From Vanrija pseudolonga (Eukaryota; Basidiomycota; Tremellomycetes; Trichosporonales; Trichosporonaceae), in assembly GCF_020906515.1 (NCBI RefSeq), contig NC_085850.1:310001-374000 (forward strand): a DNA stretch of 64,000 bases, given 5' to 3'. Below, one piece after another: positions 41,827-53,995 of this stretch. The notes beneath the pieces are model-generated. The model ran no database searches and was not told the DNA's origin. It saw only the letters and a list, made by a program, of their open reading frames with translations. The translations under genes were made by a program, and so were the position numbers. How positions within the stretch are numbered: the stretch's first letter is position 1; each line of letters starts with the position of its first letter.

Positions 41827-42761
41827 TTACTGAACGACGCAGCTCTGGCCATGGCCAGGTTCAGGCGGCGCGTCGACAGCCTCGCGGAGGTCGTTAAAGG
41901 CAGCATACAGCGATTCGCGCTCATCCCGCACAGCAGCCTCCTCGGCCCCCGAAGCGCGCTTGCGCGCCTCGTCGTCGAGCGCGCGCGCCTCCATCGCGGC
42001 ACGCTGCGCCTCGAGCGCGGCGTTACGGGCGCGATAGTCGGCCAGTTCGGCATGCACGCGCGCGAGCTCGGCGTCTTGCTCTTCGAGCTGAGAATGGGCC
42101 GAGTCGAGCTCGGAGCGTGTCGCGGCATGTGCGCGGCGTTCGGCGGCGAGCGCGGATGGGGTGAGGGCGGAGGGGGAGGGGTGTGGGCCGTCGTTGTCTA
42201 CGCGCGACTCGGCAGCGTCCACCTCGATCGCGATCGGCGTGAACCCGCGTGACGGCAAGCACGGGTCATACCCCCCGTCTTCTTCATGGCCCGGGGACGG
42301 TGTCGGCGGCGTGACGAGCACGCGCGGCGGCGGCCGCGGCGGGCTCGCGGCACGCAGGGGCGAGAAGGCGATGAAGGAGGGGATCTCGGACGTGGGCCTG
42401 CGTGATGTGCTGGGCGAGGTGGAGAAGTTGAGTCTGCGGGGGGGCGGGGCTGGAGGGTCAGCTACTGGCGGTCGCGCGGACTCACGGAGCGGCTGCTCGT
42501 CGTCGGGCTCTGGGTGCGGCGTGGGGCTGGGGCTGTTGCCTCTCGTTGTCGGGGACAGCGCGCGCTTGGGCCGAGGGGCCGCCTTGGGGCCCGCCTTGAC
42601 GCTGACGCGCTCGACCTTTGGCCTCTTGGCGGCGGGTTTGAACTGGACGGTCAGGCATGGAGGACCGGGGGCAGTGACCGACGTACCGAGGTCGCCGACT
42701 CGGCGTCCGAGCCGGACGCTGGCGTCGGGGTACGCCTTGAGCGCGTCGTGACGGGCGGCAT
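41827..42761 (-). CDS. Disordered/coiled-coil protein, unknown function (D)
   Basis: Three exons join in frame: MPPVTTRSRRTPTPASGSDA, then a basic Lys/Pro-rich segment (FKPAAKRPKVERVSVKAGPK, an NLS candidate), then PPPRRLNFSTSPSTSRRPTS. A 95-residue coiled coil follows (ALAAERRAHAATRSELDSAH, AELADYRARNAALEAQRAAM). Introns have GTACGT/GTGAGT donors and CTGAC branch sites. RRLNFSTSP and EIPSFIAFSPLR read like short linear motifs. No family was recognised. Layout matches genes A, B, C, E and F: disordered start, basic patch, C-terminal coil. Confidence 0.6.
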
Positions 42762-42955
42762 GGCTTCGGTGTTGACAAGAGTTGTTGTGATGGGGAGTTG
42801 CAGTTGGATCAGATCAGTCAGTGGCGTTGGCGTGTTGTGGTCGTCGACTGGCGCACGCGCCACCAGCAAGGACCCTTTGTTTCAGCTGCAGCGTGCGCCA
42901 GTGGTGCATCACTGCATCGGTACAAGACAGACTATCAACAGCGAGCGAGCGAGTG

Positions 42956-43222
42956 TCACGGTCTGCGTTCAGCGTCAGTGGTGCCATGCAAATGTGTCAA
43001 CGGCTCGCCCACGCACCCGCTCTCGCCGATACAACCACACCCCTCGGCCTTGATACGCGCCTTGAGCTCGAGCACCTCGGCGCGCGCGGCCGAGAGGGCG
43101 GATAACGCCGCGTCCCGCTCCGCGAGGGCCTGCGCGAGCAGCTCGCGGAGGACGAGTTCCTGCTTTGGTGTGAACTCTGGGATTGTGGGGAGCTGGCCTT
43201 GGGCTGCGGCGGGGGACGACAT
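42956..43222 (-). CDS. Small coiled-coil protein, unknown function (E)
   Basis: Intronless, 88 aa. MSSPAAAQGQLPTIPEFTPK leads into a leucine-rich heptad helix (QELVLRELLAQALAERDAAL, SAARAEVLELKARIKAEG) and a short Cys-containing tail (GCGCIGESGCVGE). It sits about 195 bp upstream of gene D on the same strand. Coding status rests only on the clean coiled coil and compact start; a downstream exon could exist. Confidence 0.45.
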   Translation of the reverse strand: MSSPAAAQGQLPTIPEFTPKQELVLRELLAQALAERDAALSALSAARAEVLELKARIKAEGCGCIGESGCVGEPLTHLHGTTDAERRP

Positions 43223-43554
43223 TGCGCGGCGTCGGTGTTGGCGGTGGTGGTGTTGTCTTGCGTTACATTTGAGCGAAGAGTGATGGTTTTCGACGAGCCG
43301 CTCCGTGCGCCGACGAGCCCATGCTGCTGCTGTCGCACGGTGCCGGCGATCCGAGTCCTGTTCTCGTCTGGTCTGGCCTGGGCCTCAGGCTGCTGTTGTG
43401 GCGGCAGTCGTGAGGCGCAGCGAACGGCGCGAGGAGGGCTCGGCGAGGTCATGGATCATGGTTCTGGCGGTACCGTGTGTCACTGGCTGTGGGGCCGTCA
43501 CTGAGGGATTTTATACGGCCCAGCGTCGACCGAGCAGTCACGCTGGCCATGACA
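43223..43554. other. Intergenic region
   Basis: About 330 bp between two minus-strand genes; no gene seen. Confidence 0.4.
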
Positions 43555-43923
43555 CTAGGCGACCTTGAGAGTGGTAGCCGCAGTACCCACGACCTCGAGG
43601 GCACTGGCGCCCCTCCTCCGAGTCGCGCTGGGCTTGCTCCTCGCTGGAAGGCTACCACCGCGCTCAGCCTGCGCGGCTTTCCACACGAGATACTTGTCCC
43701 GCATACAAACGCCACAAGGCCTGTACCCAGCCCCCCACGCGTCCCCCTCGTGCAGGAAGAAGACCCGGGGCGTCTTGTATCCCCCGCGCGCGAGCGCCCG
43801 CAGCGCGGAGGGACAGTCGAGCCGTCCGAAGAGTTTGAGGCGGCGGTGCCCGCCTAGCGTTCCGGGGATGGGGGACTGGTAGGGCCCGGTGGGGGAGAGG
43901 AGGGTGTAGCTCTTCTTGGGCAT
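43555..43923 (-). CDS. Small protein with Ada-type metal-binding motif
   Basis: Intronless, 122 aa. The core is GPYQSPIPGTLGGHRRLKLF, GRLDCPSALRALARGGY, VFFLHEGDAWGAGYRPCGVC and MRDKYLVWKAAQ. The GYRPCxxC ending with upstream Cys/His resembles the zinc-binding N-domain of Ada (Ada_Zn_binding), a fold also found alone in fungal proteins. In bacterial Ada one zinc-bound Cys accepts methyl groups from phosphotriesters; whether this protein does so is not known. The C-terminal ~35 residues are basic/Ala-rich. Start chosen at the only plausible ATG (MPKKSYTLLSPTG). Confidence 0.6.
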   Translation of the reverse strand: MPKKSYTLLSPTGPYQSPIPGTLGGHRRLKLFGRLDCPSALRALARGGYKTPRVFFLHEGDAWGAGYRPCGVCMRDKYLVWKAAQAERGGSLPARSKPSATRRRGASALEVVGTAATTLKVA

Positions 43924-44827
43924 TGTGGTGGTGTAGGTTGGAGGTTAGTGGGGGTTGGGTTTTTGTGGTGAGGGGAGGGGAGTGCTGACGTCATGCAGTT
44001 GTTTGATGGCAACTCTGGAGGGTTGCTTTCAATGTGGCTGCCGCGGCACATGTCCTCGCGAGGGTTGCTAGCAACTCAGAGACAATACACGGCAAGGTAG
44101 TACAGCAGACGGGGATGGAGCGTCGGGTTGGAATGGACAGCCGTGGCGTCCTCTGCGTCGCTTGGCCGTGAGGCGGGGTAGACATAGCAAGGGCTGATAC
44201 CAGCCTGGGTGTGGCAGACAGGGAGAGGAGGCAGGATCCTTGTACACAGAATGGTGTTGGTCTCCGTGAGCGGTTGGGGTCAGAATGAGACCATAAAGCT
44301 ATTACGTGGTGACGAGCATCGGACGCAGGGGCTACATGAGGGAGGGAGAGCAGCGCGGCAGCGAGTGAGTGTGCTCCTTCCATCCCCACACGCGTGCCGC
44401 TCCCTGCCGTCGCCATCGCCCGCGGTCCTCATTCCCATGCGCCCAGCAGCGCACACATGCACACCCGGCAGACGCCCACCACGTAGACGCTGACGTTGTC
44501 ATGCAGGCTGGGGTTGGGGTATAAGAGCCGTGAACAGAGGCATGAACCCACGAGTCGCTCTCGGCCATTACTACTCCCTCCCCAACGATTCCCAACCAAC
44601 ACGGTCCGGTAACGGGGGACCAACGCCCACGCATTCACTAGTGTCTATCCACCTACAGAGAGCAGCAGCACAAAGCTCAAGCAATGTACACCGCACCACC
44701 GGCCTCAAGCCGACCCACCCGCCCGAAAGTGGCGCCACACCCACCGCACTGACCAATCACACCACCCCCCTGTCCTCTCGCACCAACCCTCGCCCCTCGT
44801 CCACCTACGCATGCAACAAAAGAACCA
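43924..44827. other. Intergenic region
   Basis: About 900 bp with no gene or repeat of note, up to the tRNA-Pro gene. Confidence 0.45.
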
Positions 44828-44920
44828 GGCCCTCGCCGGGATTTGAACCCAGGACCACTCCCATTGCTTAAGGTGCGTCAGCGCCCTAAGAGAGTATGAT
44901 AGCCACTACACCACGAGAGC
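44828..44920 (-). tRNA. tRNA-Pro (anticodon AGG) with 20-nt intron
   Basis: Acceptor GCTCTCG pairs with CGAGGGC (one wobble). The D arm is GTG/CAT, the anticodon stem CTCTC pairs with GGGAG, and the T arm is CTGGG-TTCAAAT-CCCGG. Loop TTAGGG.T has anticodon AGG at 44887-44885 and is the usual tRNA-Pro loop. A 20-nt intron lies between positions 37 and 38. A T4 terminator follows at 44821-44818. Confidence 0.9.
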
Positions 44921-45128
44921 TGGATACTGATTTGGTGTCTGCCGGAATTTCCGGTCCGTGTTGGGTGGTCGCAGTGGGGATGGGGTATCGTTTGTTGTGC
45001 CTCTTGGGCATCTCTCTCCCACATGACGGCCTCTGGGCCGCCGGTTCGTGTTCCCAGCACTGGGGGTACTACCACTCGACAATGCATGGCATAGGTACAT
45101 CGCATCGACGCACGACGGCGACACAAGC

Positions 45129-45978
45129 CTACGCACTCGTGCCGCTCGCCCCACTTCCACTCGCCCCGCTCGCCGCCGCCTCGTCCGACGCCTGCTCTGC
45201 CCTGCTGCCGGCCGCCGCGCGCTCAAGGCGCTCCAGACGGTCATTCAGCGACGTGATCATCTCGTGGATGGCAATGACGCAGCGGAATGCGTCTGCGGTA
45301 ATCAGCGTCGCGTCGTACGAGTGAGTTGTGGGAGGGATGGGCGGTGTGGTGGAGGCCATTTCGGCGTACCGGGAACATGCCACAGTTGAATGACCAGGGC
45401 CACAATGGCCACCACGCCAACCCGCAGCCCGGCCTACGGCCGGCCTGCTCCTGCTCGCACTCACGATCAACCTGCGCCTTCGTCGCCAGCGCCTCGGTGC
45501 GCTCCTTCTCCAGCTCGGTACTCAGCGCGAGCACCTTGCTCTCGAGGTATCGGATCTTGTGGCTCGCGGGGATTGAGGCGCGGGGCGGGCGGGGCGAGGG
45601 GGACGGGGCGGAGGCGACGCCGACGCCGGAGGAGCTCTGGCCTGTGCTGCTTAGCGGAGGCGGGGGAAACGTACGCGGCGAGGCGTCGGGGAAGGGGGTA
45701 CGTTTCGCGTCGGGGTCCGCGACGCGGCGTTTCTTGCTCTGCATCGTCTGCGGCGCGTTGAGGATGTTTCTCGTGATGTCGGCCAGTGGGAGGGGGTGCT
45801 GGGCCGAAGTGGAAGCGGCGGACGAGGTCGACGGGGCCGAGGGCATGGGCTCCGCTGGTTCCGTCGAGGTACCCGCGCGCCGCTTGTCGCGTGGGCTACG
45901 CTTCGGGGACAGGTTGCTGAGCTTGCTCATGAGGAGTGGGATCATGGGCATGTTGGTGTTGTTGGGTGGGTTGGACAT
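45129..45978 (-). CDS. Disordered/coiled-coil protein, unknown function (F)
   Basis: Start MSNPPNNTNMPMIPLLMSKL, then a Ser/Pro-rich basic region (LSNLSPKRSPRDKRRAG, QSKKRRVADPDAKRTPF) and the coiled coil HKIRYLESKVLALSTELEKE. A GTGAGT donor follows AQVD at about 45465. The last exon encodes AFRCVIAIHEMITSLNDRLE and RLERAAAGSRAEQ, a second coiled segment. One long intron ending at 45297, or two introns retaining MASTTPPIPPTTHS, are both possible. Same general architecture as genes A-E. Function unknown. Confidence 0.55.
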
Positions 45979-47312
45979 GGTCAGTGTTGTGTCGAACAGT
46001 GAGTGTTGTTGATGTTTTGCCTTCGCGCCGATCAGTCAACCAACGAGCGGGGGTTGTTTGTTGTTGTTGTTGTCGTCGAGCGCGTCGCATAGACCAGCAC
46101 CGACGACGACGACCATAACAAAGACGCCCAGGTAGACAATCGCGTGTGCCCACCCACCCAGCACTGTTGACGTGAGCCCGACCACAACAGGCCAGGCCAC
46201 ACGCCGCGCCACGATGCACAGATGTGCCGCCGCGGCCTGTGTGTGGCACAGCAGAACAGGTCAGCACAAGCACAAACAAGCAGTGGCGACGAACGGCACA
46301 AGGGCGCTCGATATCAGTGGCGACGACGCACAGCCAGCTCGTTCATAGCCACTTGCGCTTGCGCACGACGCGACCTCAGCACAAACACTTCATGGCGCTG
46401 CGCGTGCGCGCGCGCACTATCAATCAGTAGATCAGAGCGAGCAGAGCAGTGGCGTCGTCAAAAGCTCGGTCGGTCAGCAACGTCGTTGTTCTCGGTCGTG
46501 CGCGCGCGGTGATCGTTGCACGGAGACGTGGTGGTTGGCTTGTCGATGTGGTCTGGGCTGGGCTTGGTCTGTGGACTCACTGACTCTGTCTGTGGCCTCC
46601 TTCGCCTCTCGGCTGCCTCTGCGCGCGGTCTCTTCGTTTGGCTTGCGTCGCCTCGCCTGGCCTGTCCTCGCCACTCCTCGTCAGTGCCCTCTGCCTCTGC
46701 CACATCTATTCTATTCTACGACCCGTCTCTTCCTTCCTTTCTTGTTCGTCCGTCCGCCCGCCCACCGCCCGCCGCCACCCTCGATGGATCTCCACTCCCG
46801 GAGCCTGTCGATCGTCATAGTCATCTCTTTCGGAACATGCACGCCGCGCCACACGAGTGGCGGCGGCGGCGTCTACAGTAGCCCGCTACAAACCGCACAA
46901 CAAGCATCAAGAATAGTCCATGTCCCGTCGACGCCGCATAGAATAGAATAGAATGCTGAATACAACAGCCGCATGCACCAGTTTGGAAAACAAAGGATGG
47001 AGGCACCCACACTCCGCGCCGGAGGATTGCCAGAAGACGATTTGGCCGTGCGAGTTGACCCGAGACCCCGCCACGGGCAACGCCATGGCCATTGTTTAAT
47101 TAATCTGAGCTGGGCAGCCACAGGCGCCGTCTCGCCATTGCCGCTGCGGCTACATGCGGCATTGGGCACTCCTAGCCCGCTCACTCGCTGCTCGCTCGTT
47201 ATCAAGCGAGCGAGTGGCGTAGAGGTCGAGGGAGGGGGAGGGGAAAGAAAGAATGCATCGACACCACGCCGGCCCGAGATCCATGGGTCGTGGGGCGGAG
47301 AGGGGGGAGGGG

Positions 47313-47336
47313 AAGCAAGCAAGCAAGCAAGCAAGC
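47313..47336 (+). repeat. (AAGC)n microsatellite
   Basis: About six AAGC units in tandem inside the gene-poor region. Confidence 0.85.
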
Positions 47337-48920
47337 CGAGACGAGGCCACCCCTACCCCCTCTCCCCTAGGCAACGCTTTGACACCACATCGGCGATATG
47401 TGAATTGACGAGGCAGTGCAGGCAGTGAGCTCGGACTCGAGCCGTTCCAATCGGGCAAGTGTAGTGTTTACTTGCTTCTACGGCCTGCAGGTCGTGCGAA
47501 GCGAAGCATCATCATCAGCAGCCAGACGGCTCGAGCTGCGTCGTCGTGCGTCGTGCCTCGTTACAGCGCTCCGTGCAGCGAGCGAGCGCTCTGCTGCCTT
47601 CTCAAACGTGCACGTGAAGCCTCGTCCCCTGCTTGGTGGTGCATGGACCCCGGCCGTAGAGGTATCGAAGGGAAGGGAGTCGATATGCCACTTCGAGTCG
47701 TCACGGGGCCAGCAGTGATCGGGCGCGCAGCGAAGACAACAACACATCCCGACGAGGCGAGAGTAAGCGGCCCACGTCGAATCCCTCCCCAACCACTCGC
47801 CTAACACGCCAGCGTCGTAGTTGTGAAGATCAAACAAAGGGCCAAACCATGCCGGCCGACTCGGCCACCCCCCCACTCCCTGTCGCCAGGGCTATCTCCC
47901 CCGCTCGACCCGCCCTGGAGGAGGGAGCAGTGGCGTCCAATCGTGCGCCACGCATTTGTGCACCCCAGTATATGGGTGCCGGTGCGCTTTTGTCGTCACT
48001 CAGGCTCACGGCGAAGCGAGGCGAGGCGAGGGGTGTGGGCCGAGCCGAGATGCCGGCGGGCGGGGTGGGCGAGGTACGCGCGCCGCGGTCCCTCCGACGT
48101 TGTTGCTGCTGCTGCCGGTGGTGTTGACGAGGCGGGCGACACTATGACAGCGTGCCCTCCATCTCCGGCCCCCATGCACCATGTGCCAACGTCGACTGGG
48201 CTCCATTCCCACCCACCGGGACTCACAACTTCCATGCCCCCGCCTGCCATCCGGATTCCCTGTCGCGCGGGATGACGCACGCAGACCAGCCGGCCCCAGC
48301 ACATTCGTTTCGGACTGCCTCCCAGCCAGCAGTGTGGCGCGTCCACCCTGGGTACCTCCGTCATCGACGACTTACTTCCCCTCGCGTCACAAAGATATCA
48401 TAGCGCATAGGCCACTCTCCCTCCGGCCGACCTCAATAGCGGTACATGCGCTCGCTGGAAGAAGCCGGGTAGAGAGGGCTGGTCATAAGCGAGGCCCGTG
48501 CGTTACACCACCAGCAGCGGCGAGAAGCACCACCACCACACCGCTGCTGCCACCACCGCCCCAGTGCCAGCCAGAGCCAGCGCCGCATTCCTCAGTCGTT
48601 CGAGACACTCCTACGTGGCGCGGCGCCTGCCACTGCCGCTGCACGCTCACCGCGGACGTGTTCCGAGCCCCGAGCTGAGGTGTTGCATCTCGCTCGCTGC
48701 ACCTCGCTGTCGCTGTCGCTCGGAATACCCGCCCCGCCGGCCGCCACGCCACCGCCACACCGCCACGCCACACTTGCCCCCAGCCCTTCCCTGGACGATG
48801 CTGCTGGCCTCGGCCGCACGCGCCACTGCCTGCCTGCTTGTGCACCTAGATCCCAGCACCCCCCACCGGCCGCATTTCTCCACGTGCAGCCGGCCCATTG
48901 TCCTTGCGCCGGCTTTGAAC

Positions 48921-48936
48921 TTTTTTTTTTTTTTTT
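48921..48936 (+). repeat. T16 homopolymer
   Basis: Sixteen consecutive T, the longest homopolymer noticed in the window. Confidence 0.9.
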
Positions 48937-49444
48937 GTCTTTTGTCGTGATTTCTGGACGGCCCCGAGTGGCCCTGTACTCCAGTTCGTTGGAATCGGGG
49001 GCAACTAGCCGTCCCCTCTATGTCCCTCCCTCCCCTCACCCCATGAAACAGTGTACACCGTCAACAATGGGCCCGGCAGGCAGCGACTCAGGGCAGCCTG
49101 CGGCCCCGACCGCTTGTCTTATGATGGTGCCTGGCGCTGCTGCTGCTGCTGCTGCTAGCTGGACCCGACGCGCTGGTGCTGCCTACAACGCCGGCATGTC
49201 ACACCTGCCGCCGCCACGGCTGATGGCGTCAGCGATGTGCTTGTCATCAGCGCGCCGCAGTTCACGCAGGCTTAACAGCGCTCGGAAGAGCTCTATTGAC
49301 CGACTGTCCGACATTATTGTCGTGGCATGCGATCCCCTCGTGCGTCGGTGTCGCAGGGCCGCTGGAGCCCTTGCGCCTGCGCTCGGGAGCTGAGCCGAGC
49401 TGAGCTCAGCTGAGATGCTGGCTCGTTCGACGGGCAGACGAGTG

Positions 49445-49481
49445 CAGGCAGGCAGGCAGGCAGCCAGCCAGCCAGCCAGCC
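49445..49481 (+). repeat. (GGCA)n followed by (GCCA)n
   Basis: About four GGCA units followed directly by about five GCCA units. Related CCTG runs occur near 50163-50182 and 51090. Confidence 0.85.
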
Positions 49482-52400
49482 ACGCCACACGAGAACCAAA
49501 GGCCATAGGAGCCAGGTATCAGGAGCCTGACGCCGCCGCGCCGCGCCGCGCCGCATACCAAGCGAAGTGTTGCTGGTGGCCGTGCGCGGGCGCTTGCTGC
49601 GTCTGATTGGCGTCGCGGTGAGATGAGCCTGCAGCTGCACCGATTCCCACTCTGATACCCACCCACCACATCACAACTAACTCCTTTAGGGCCGAGGTAA
49701 CAAAGTAAGTGCACGAGCGCCTCTGCGACAAGCCCACGCGCCCACCGCGCCCACGCGAGCCGAGCCGACCCAGCCCCTTTGGTGTCGCAGTGTCGGGCGG
49801 ACGGTCGGGAAATCTCAACTGAACCCACAATCGCCACCACCACCGCGGCCACCACCACTGATCCAGCCAGGTGTCAGCCGCCATCTCGTCGCCTTGCTGC
49901 TTCACACCCGCGCGACATCCCGGCCCGACCGACGACGACGAGGGTTTCATAAAGACGACTCTGAGCTGGCCCCTCACGTCCCCCAATCACCCATCTCACA
50001 CACTCTACTACTGTGCACAAGTACCGTGCTACCCTGTACCCATAAGCTACCGGCTCCTACACGACCAACCGCCCTTCACCATCGCCTTGCCTTGGTACAC
50101 TACTCTACTCCGGCTGGACCGTTCAACTACTCCACTTGAGTAAGTCCAGCTCTGGCGCCATGGCCTGCCTGCCTGCCTGCCTCCTTGCTCATATCCAACA
50201 GCACTGTCCATCTCGTCTGTGCCGGTCAACCCAATACCTCAAAGCCCCCACTGCGTCATCACCCCAGGCAGCCAAGGCAAGCATCGCATCGCACCGCCGG
50301 TTCCTCGCGTGGCGTAAACCCAAATTATCCAAAGTGGCACATTGTCATTGTGAGTTCCAGTTCTGCTTTCCTCGCTTCCACCCACGTCGTCGTCGTCGTC
50401 GTCGTGCATCCATCGACCACCACCACCCGCTGCCCCCATTGTTCATCATGCTACGCAACACTCCGTGGGCGGCACTTGCCCCACCCTCCTACCCCTCCTT
50501 CCCGATTAGACTGCATGCGATGAGCGCACGCGCGGCCACTGCGCCCCGGGTAGAAAATCCCCTTTTACCCCTAGCGAGCGCGCGCGCTTCGCACCATGCT
50601 TGCGAGGTCGAGCTCGGTCGTCGTCGCGTTGGTTCTCCCGGATGCCTCGGGGGGCGCTGTGCTCGACACCTCTCTCTGTCCTTGCGTCGTCTTGGCACCT
50701 GGCCGTGCACCGCGCACAACTGCGAGGGGCTGGCGAAAGCTATGGCCTCTGCCTAACCTTGGTTTGCCCCGTGCCCCTCCCCTGCCCTCCCTCGATTGCA
50801 CTGTGCGCACCGTCGCACCCCGCGCGAGCCATAGAGCCGATTCGTCCGACCCCATCGCGTACATCTCTACACGCTTCTCCACACTCGCGGCGTTGGTTGC
50901 ACCCACTGTGCACCCACCGGCCACTACGGCGACTGCGGTGGCGAGGCGAGACGACGAGGTTGATGGCGTGCCTGTCCTGTCATCCTTTCGCGAGGAGATC
51001 TGTGCACAGCATACCTGCCCGTGACGAGGACGAGGAGAGGCAAGAGCAAGAGATTCTGCTGCTGGCCGTGACTGGTTGACTGGCTCGCTGCCTGCCTGCC
51101 TGCTGGCTTGGATTGGCGCGTGGCGCCTTGGCGCATGGATCCACGCAGCCGTCCGTCCTCGTCGTCGTCGCTGTCGCATCGCGCCTCGCTCGCTGCCTCT
51201 TTGCTTCTTGCTGCTTCTGGCTGCTACTGCTCGCTGCCTCTCTCCCCTTGCGCCGTCCATCCACATCCACACACATCTCGTCGAGTGTCATGCACTGACC
51301 ACCGCCCGCCCTTGTCCCAATCATCATCCTTTGTGACCCGCGCGCCCCATCAACCACGGCAACGGATACCACAAAACTCGGCGACTCCCACCCCAACCTT
51401 ACTCGTTCTCCTCTCCCATCCTCCTCCCCCCCTCCTTGCTCGCTCCCCGGTGTTTGCCTTTGCCTCGCCGACGCCGCCGCCACTCCCGCCACCACCACCA
51501 CCACCACCATCGCATTGTACCTCGTTGCCGCTGCCCGTCTCGGTCTGGCCATGCAGGTCCCTTGAACACAGTCAGTCCTCACGCCCACACACACACACAA
51601 GTGCACGTCCAAGAGAGCCATCCTTTGTGAGTGACGACGCTGACGACGCACGACGACAAGGAGGGATTGGCGAGCGAGCTAGTTTGTGCCCCCCTCTGCC
51701 GCCCTCCTTCCGCGCGTCGTGTCTACTTGGGGCGATGCGCTGACTTTGCGATTCTCGCCGCTTGTCTCTCTCTCTCGTGCTCTCGTCTCTCGCCGAACTC
51801 GCCGAACCCACTTCTCGTCTCTCGACGCCCCACTGCCGCCCACCGCCGCCGCCGCCTCCTCCGTCGCCGCCGTCGTCGTCCGCCGCCCCGCCCTGGCGTG
51901 CCCCCTACTTTCCTCTCTTGCACAATGATCTTCGGTTTCTGGATCGCAATGGCGCACGCGCGCGACGTCCTTGTCACTCTGCTTGCTGCTCGTTGACGCG
52001 ACACCGGACCCGGCTGGCCCCACTGCTACAAACATACACACACACAGAGTGCATAACACGACACGCGCCGACACGCCTGACTTGTGACAAACACGACGAC
52101 GACAGCGACGACTTGGCTTTTTGCTCCCACCTATCCATCACTCTCGACTCTTTGTCTCCTTTAACTGCATAGTCGCAACTCTTTTTGCTCGACTTTGCAA
52201 ACACCCCCTCCCTTTCACACCCACCCACCCACTCTCGCCGCCGCCGCTCGAGCTATCAAGGACAAGACGACGCGTGCGTTGCCAAAGCATTGACCACACA
52301 AACTACAAACCTTTTGGGCACAGTCGTTCAACGGGCCCGCCACGCAAATCACTTGTCAAACCGCACGCGCGTGCACACCCTCACTCTCTACGCCCCCCCG

Positions 52401-52591
52401 ACGAGTCGCCGCCCGTGCTTCTTGTCTCTCTCCTCTAGCCATCGTCGACGTCGCAGCTCTTACTCGCCCGTCGCACATCATCTGTCTCGCCCCTCCCCGG
52501 CTCCCCCTTCACGCCCCGCTCAGACAGGATCTGTGCACCACCAAACATACTATCCCACACAGTAAACAAGACGCGTCCCAACGACGACGAC

Positions 52592-53963
52592 ATGGACGTT
52601 CTCGACGTGAGTACTGCTCTTGATCATCATCAGTCTTCACTTTTCTTTCATCTCCCACTTCCATGACTCTGTAGCCCTACTCTCTCTACACTGAGTGGCA
52701 AATTCAGCCATTACTACACTGCCCCCACCCCCGGGTCGACATTCGTCATGCGCGTAAACAATGCTTCAGTGCTAACGCCACATTCTCGTACCCTTGCTTC
52801 TCTTCATGCCGTCTCAAACGCCCGCCGCGACGACATCGACGACACCTCGACTTCCACTTCTCCTCTCTATCACCGCCGTGGCCACCGCCGCCCTTCTCCT
52901 GGACACGCTCTCTACAAACCACCCCGCATTCCTATGCCCCGTCCACCCACCCACTCACCTGATCCACCTCCTCCCCCACCACCTGCTTCTGGCACACCCA
53001 CACCTTCCGATACACACAACGCCCTCCAACTGCAGCTCGTCAACGATAACAATCAAGTCGGTCCCGGCCACGACTTCATGCTCCGGCCATTCGTCTGCAA
53101 CTACTCGGCATGTGACCGCGCCTTTGCTCGCAAGAGTGATCTCGCTCGTCACTACCGTATCCACACCAATGAGAGGTGGGTTGAAACACAGGAACAAACC
53201 TAACTCCCCCAGGCCATTCACGTGCCAGTTCCGCGGCTGCGGCAAGGCTTTCATTCAACGCTCGGCATTGACAGTTCACACTCGTGTGCAGTGAGTCTGA
53301 AACGCTGCCCACCAGATGTGTGATGTACTGACACAGATCAGCACTGGCGAGCGCCCCCACCATTGCGAGACATGCAACAAGGCCTTCGCCGACTCCAGTT
53401 CGCTCGCCCGCCACCGTCGCATCCAGTGAGTCCCACACTTGTCACTCCCCACTAACCCCTCCCTCAGCACCGGCAAGAGACCGTATGGCTGCAAGGTACC
53501 TGGCTGTGGGCGCCAGTTTGCTCGTCGTAACACTTACCTCAAGCACTTCAAGCGCCAGCACCCTGAGCTTCCTCCTCCCACCTCCAACTCTGTCCGCGCC
53601 CTCCACATTCCCCCTTCTCGCTACCCAACCCAGCCCTTTCTCAACGGGGGCTCCTCTGGACAGGCAGCTGGAGGACCTACCCCCCAGTACGCCACCCCAA
53701 ACTCGGTCAATGGTCCCCCCCACGCCTTCGCCGCCTCTCACCCGCCAGAGGGCGCGGCGTACTCCTACGCAGGCGGATTCGTCAACGGACAGCTCCACAG
53801 TAGCCAGCTCGCCCCTTCCGGGCCCCTCCGTCCCTACTTCCACGACCCGGCCGACACGCAAACGGGTGGTCAACCCGGAGGAGGCCAGGCCTTCTCCAAT
53901 GGCGGGTCCGAGTCGTCCCCAGCAGGCAACCAAGCGGGCCAGGGTGACCGCTCCGCCGAGTCA

Positions 53964-53995
<32 letters not shown>

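Larger units (their letters stand above)
45979..52591. other. 6.6-kb region without a convincing gene
   Basis: Frames here are short or low-complexity, with no domain and no convincing splice chain on either strand. The first half is mixed and rich in simple repeats. The part from about 50 kb to 52.59 kb is strongly C/T-biased on the plus strand and leads into the zinc-finger gene, so it may be promoter, long leader or non-coding transcript. An ACGCGT lies about 20 bp before the zinc-finger ATG. Confidence 0.55.

Noticed and set aside
46458-48950. Several 80-150 codon frames in the gene-poor tract
   Set aside because: Low-complexity Arg/Pro/Ser composition in all frames, overlapping simple repeats; no motif or intron chain.
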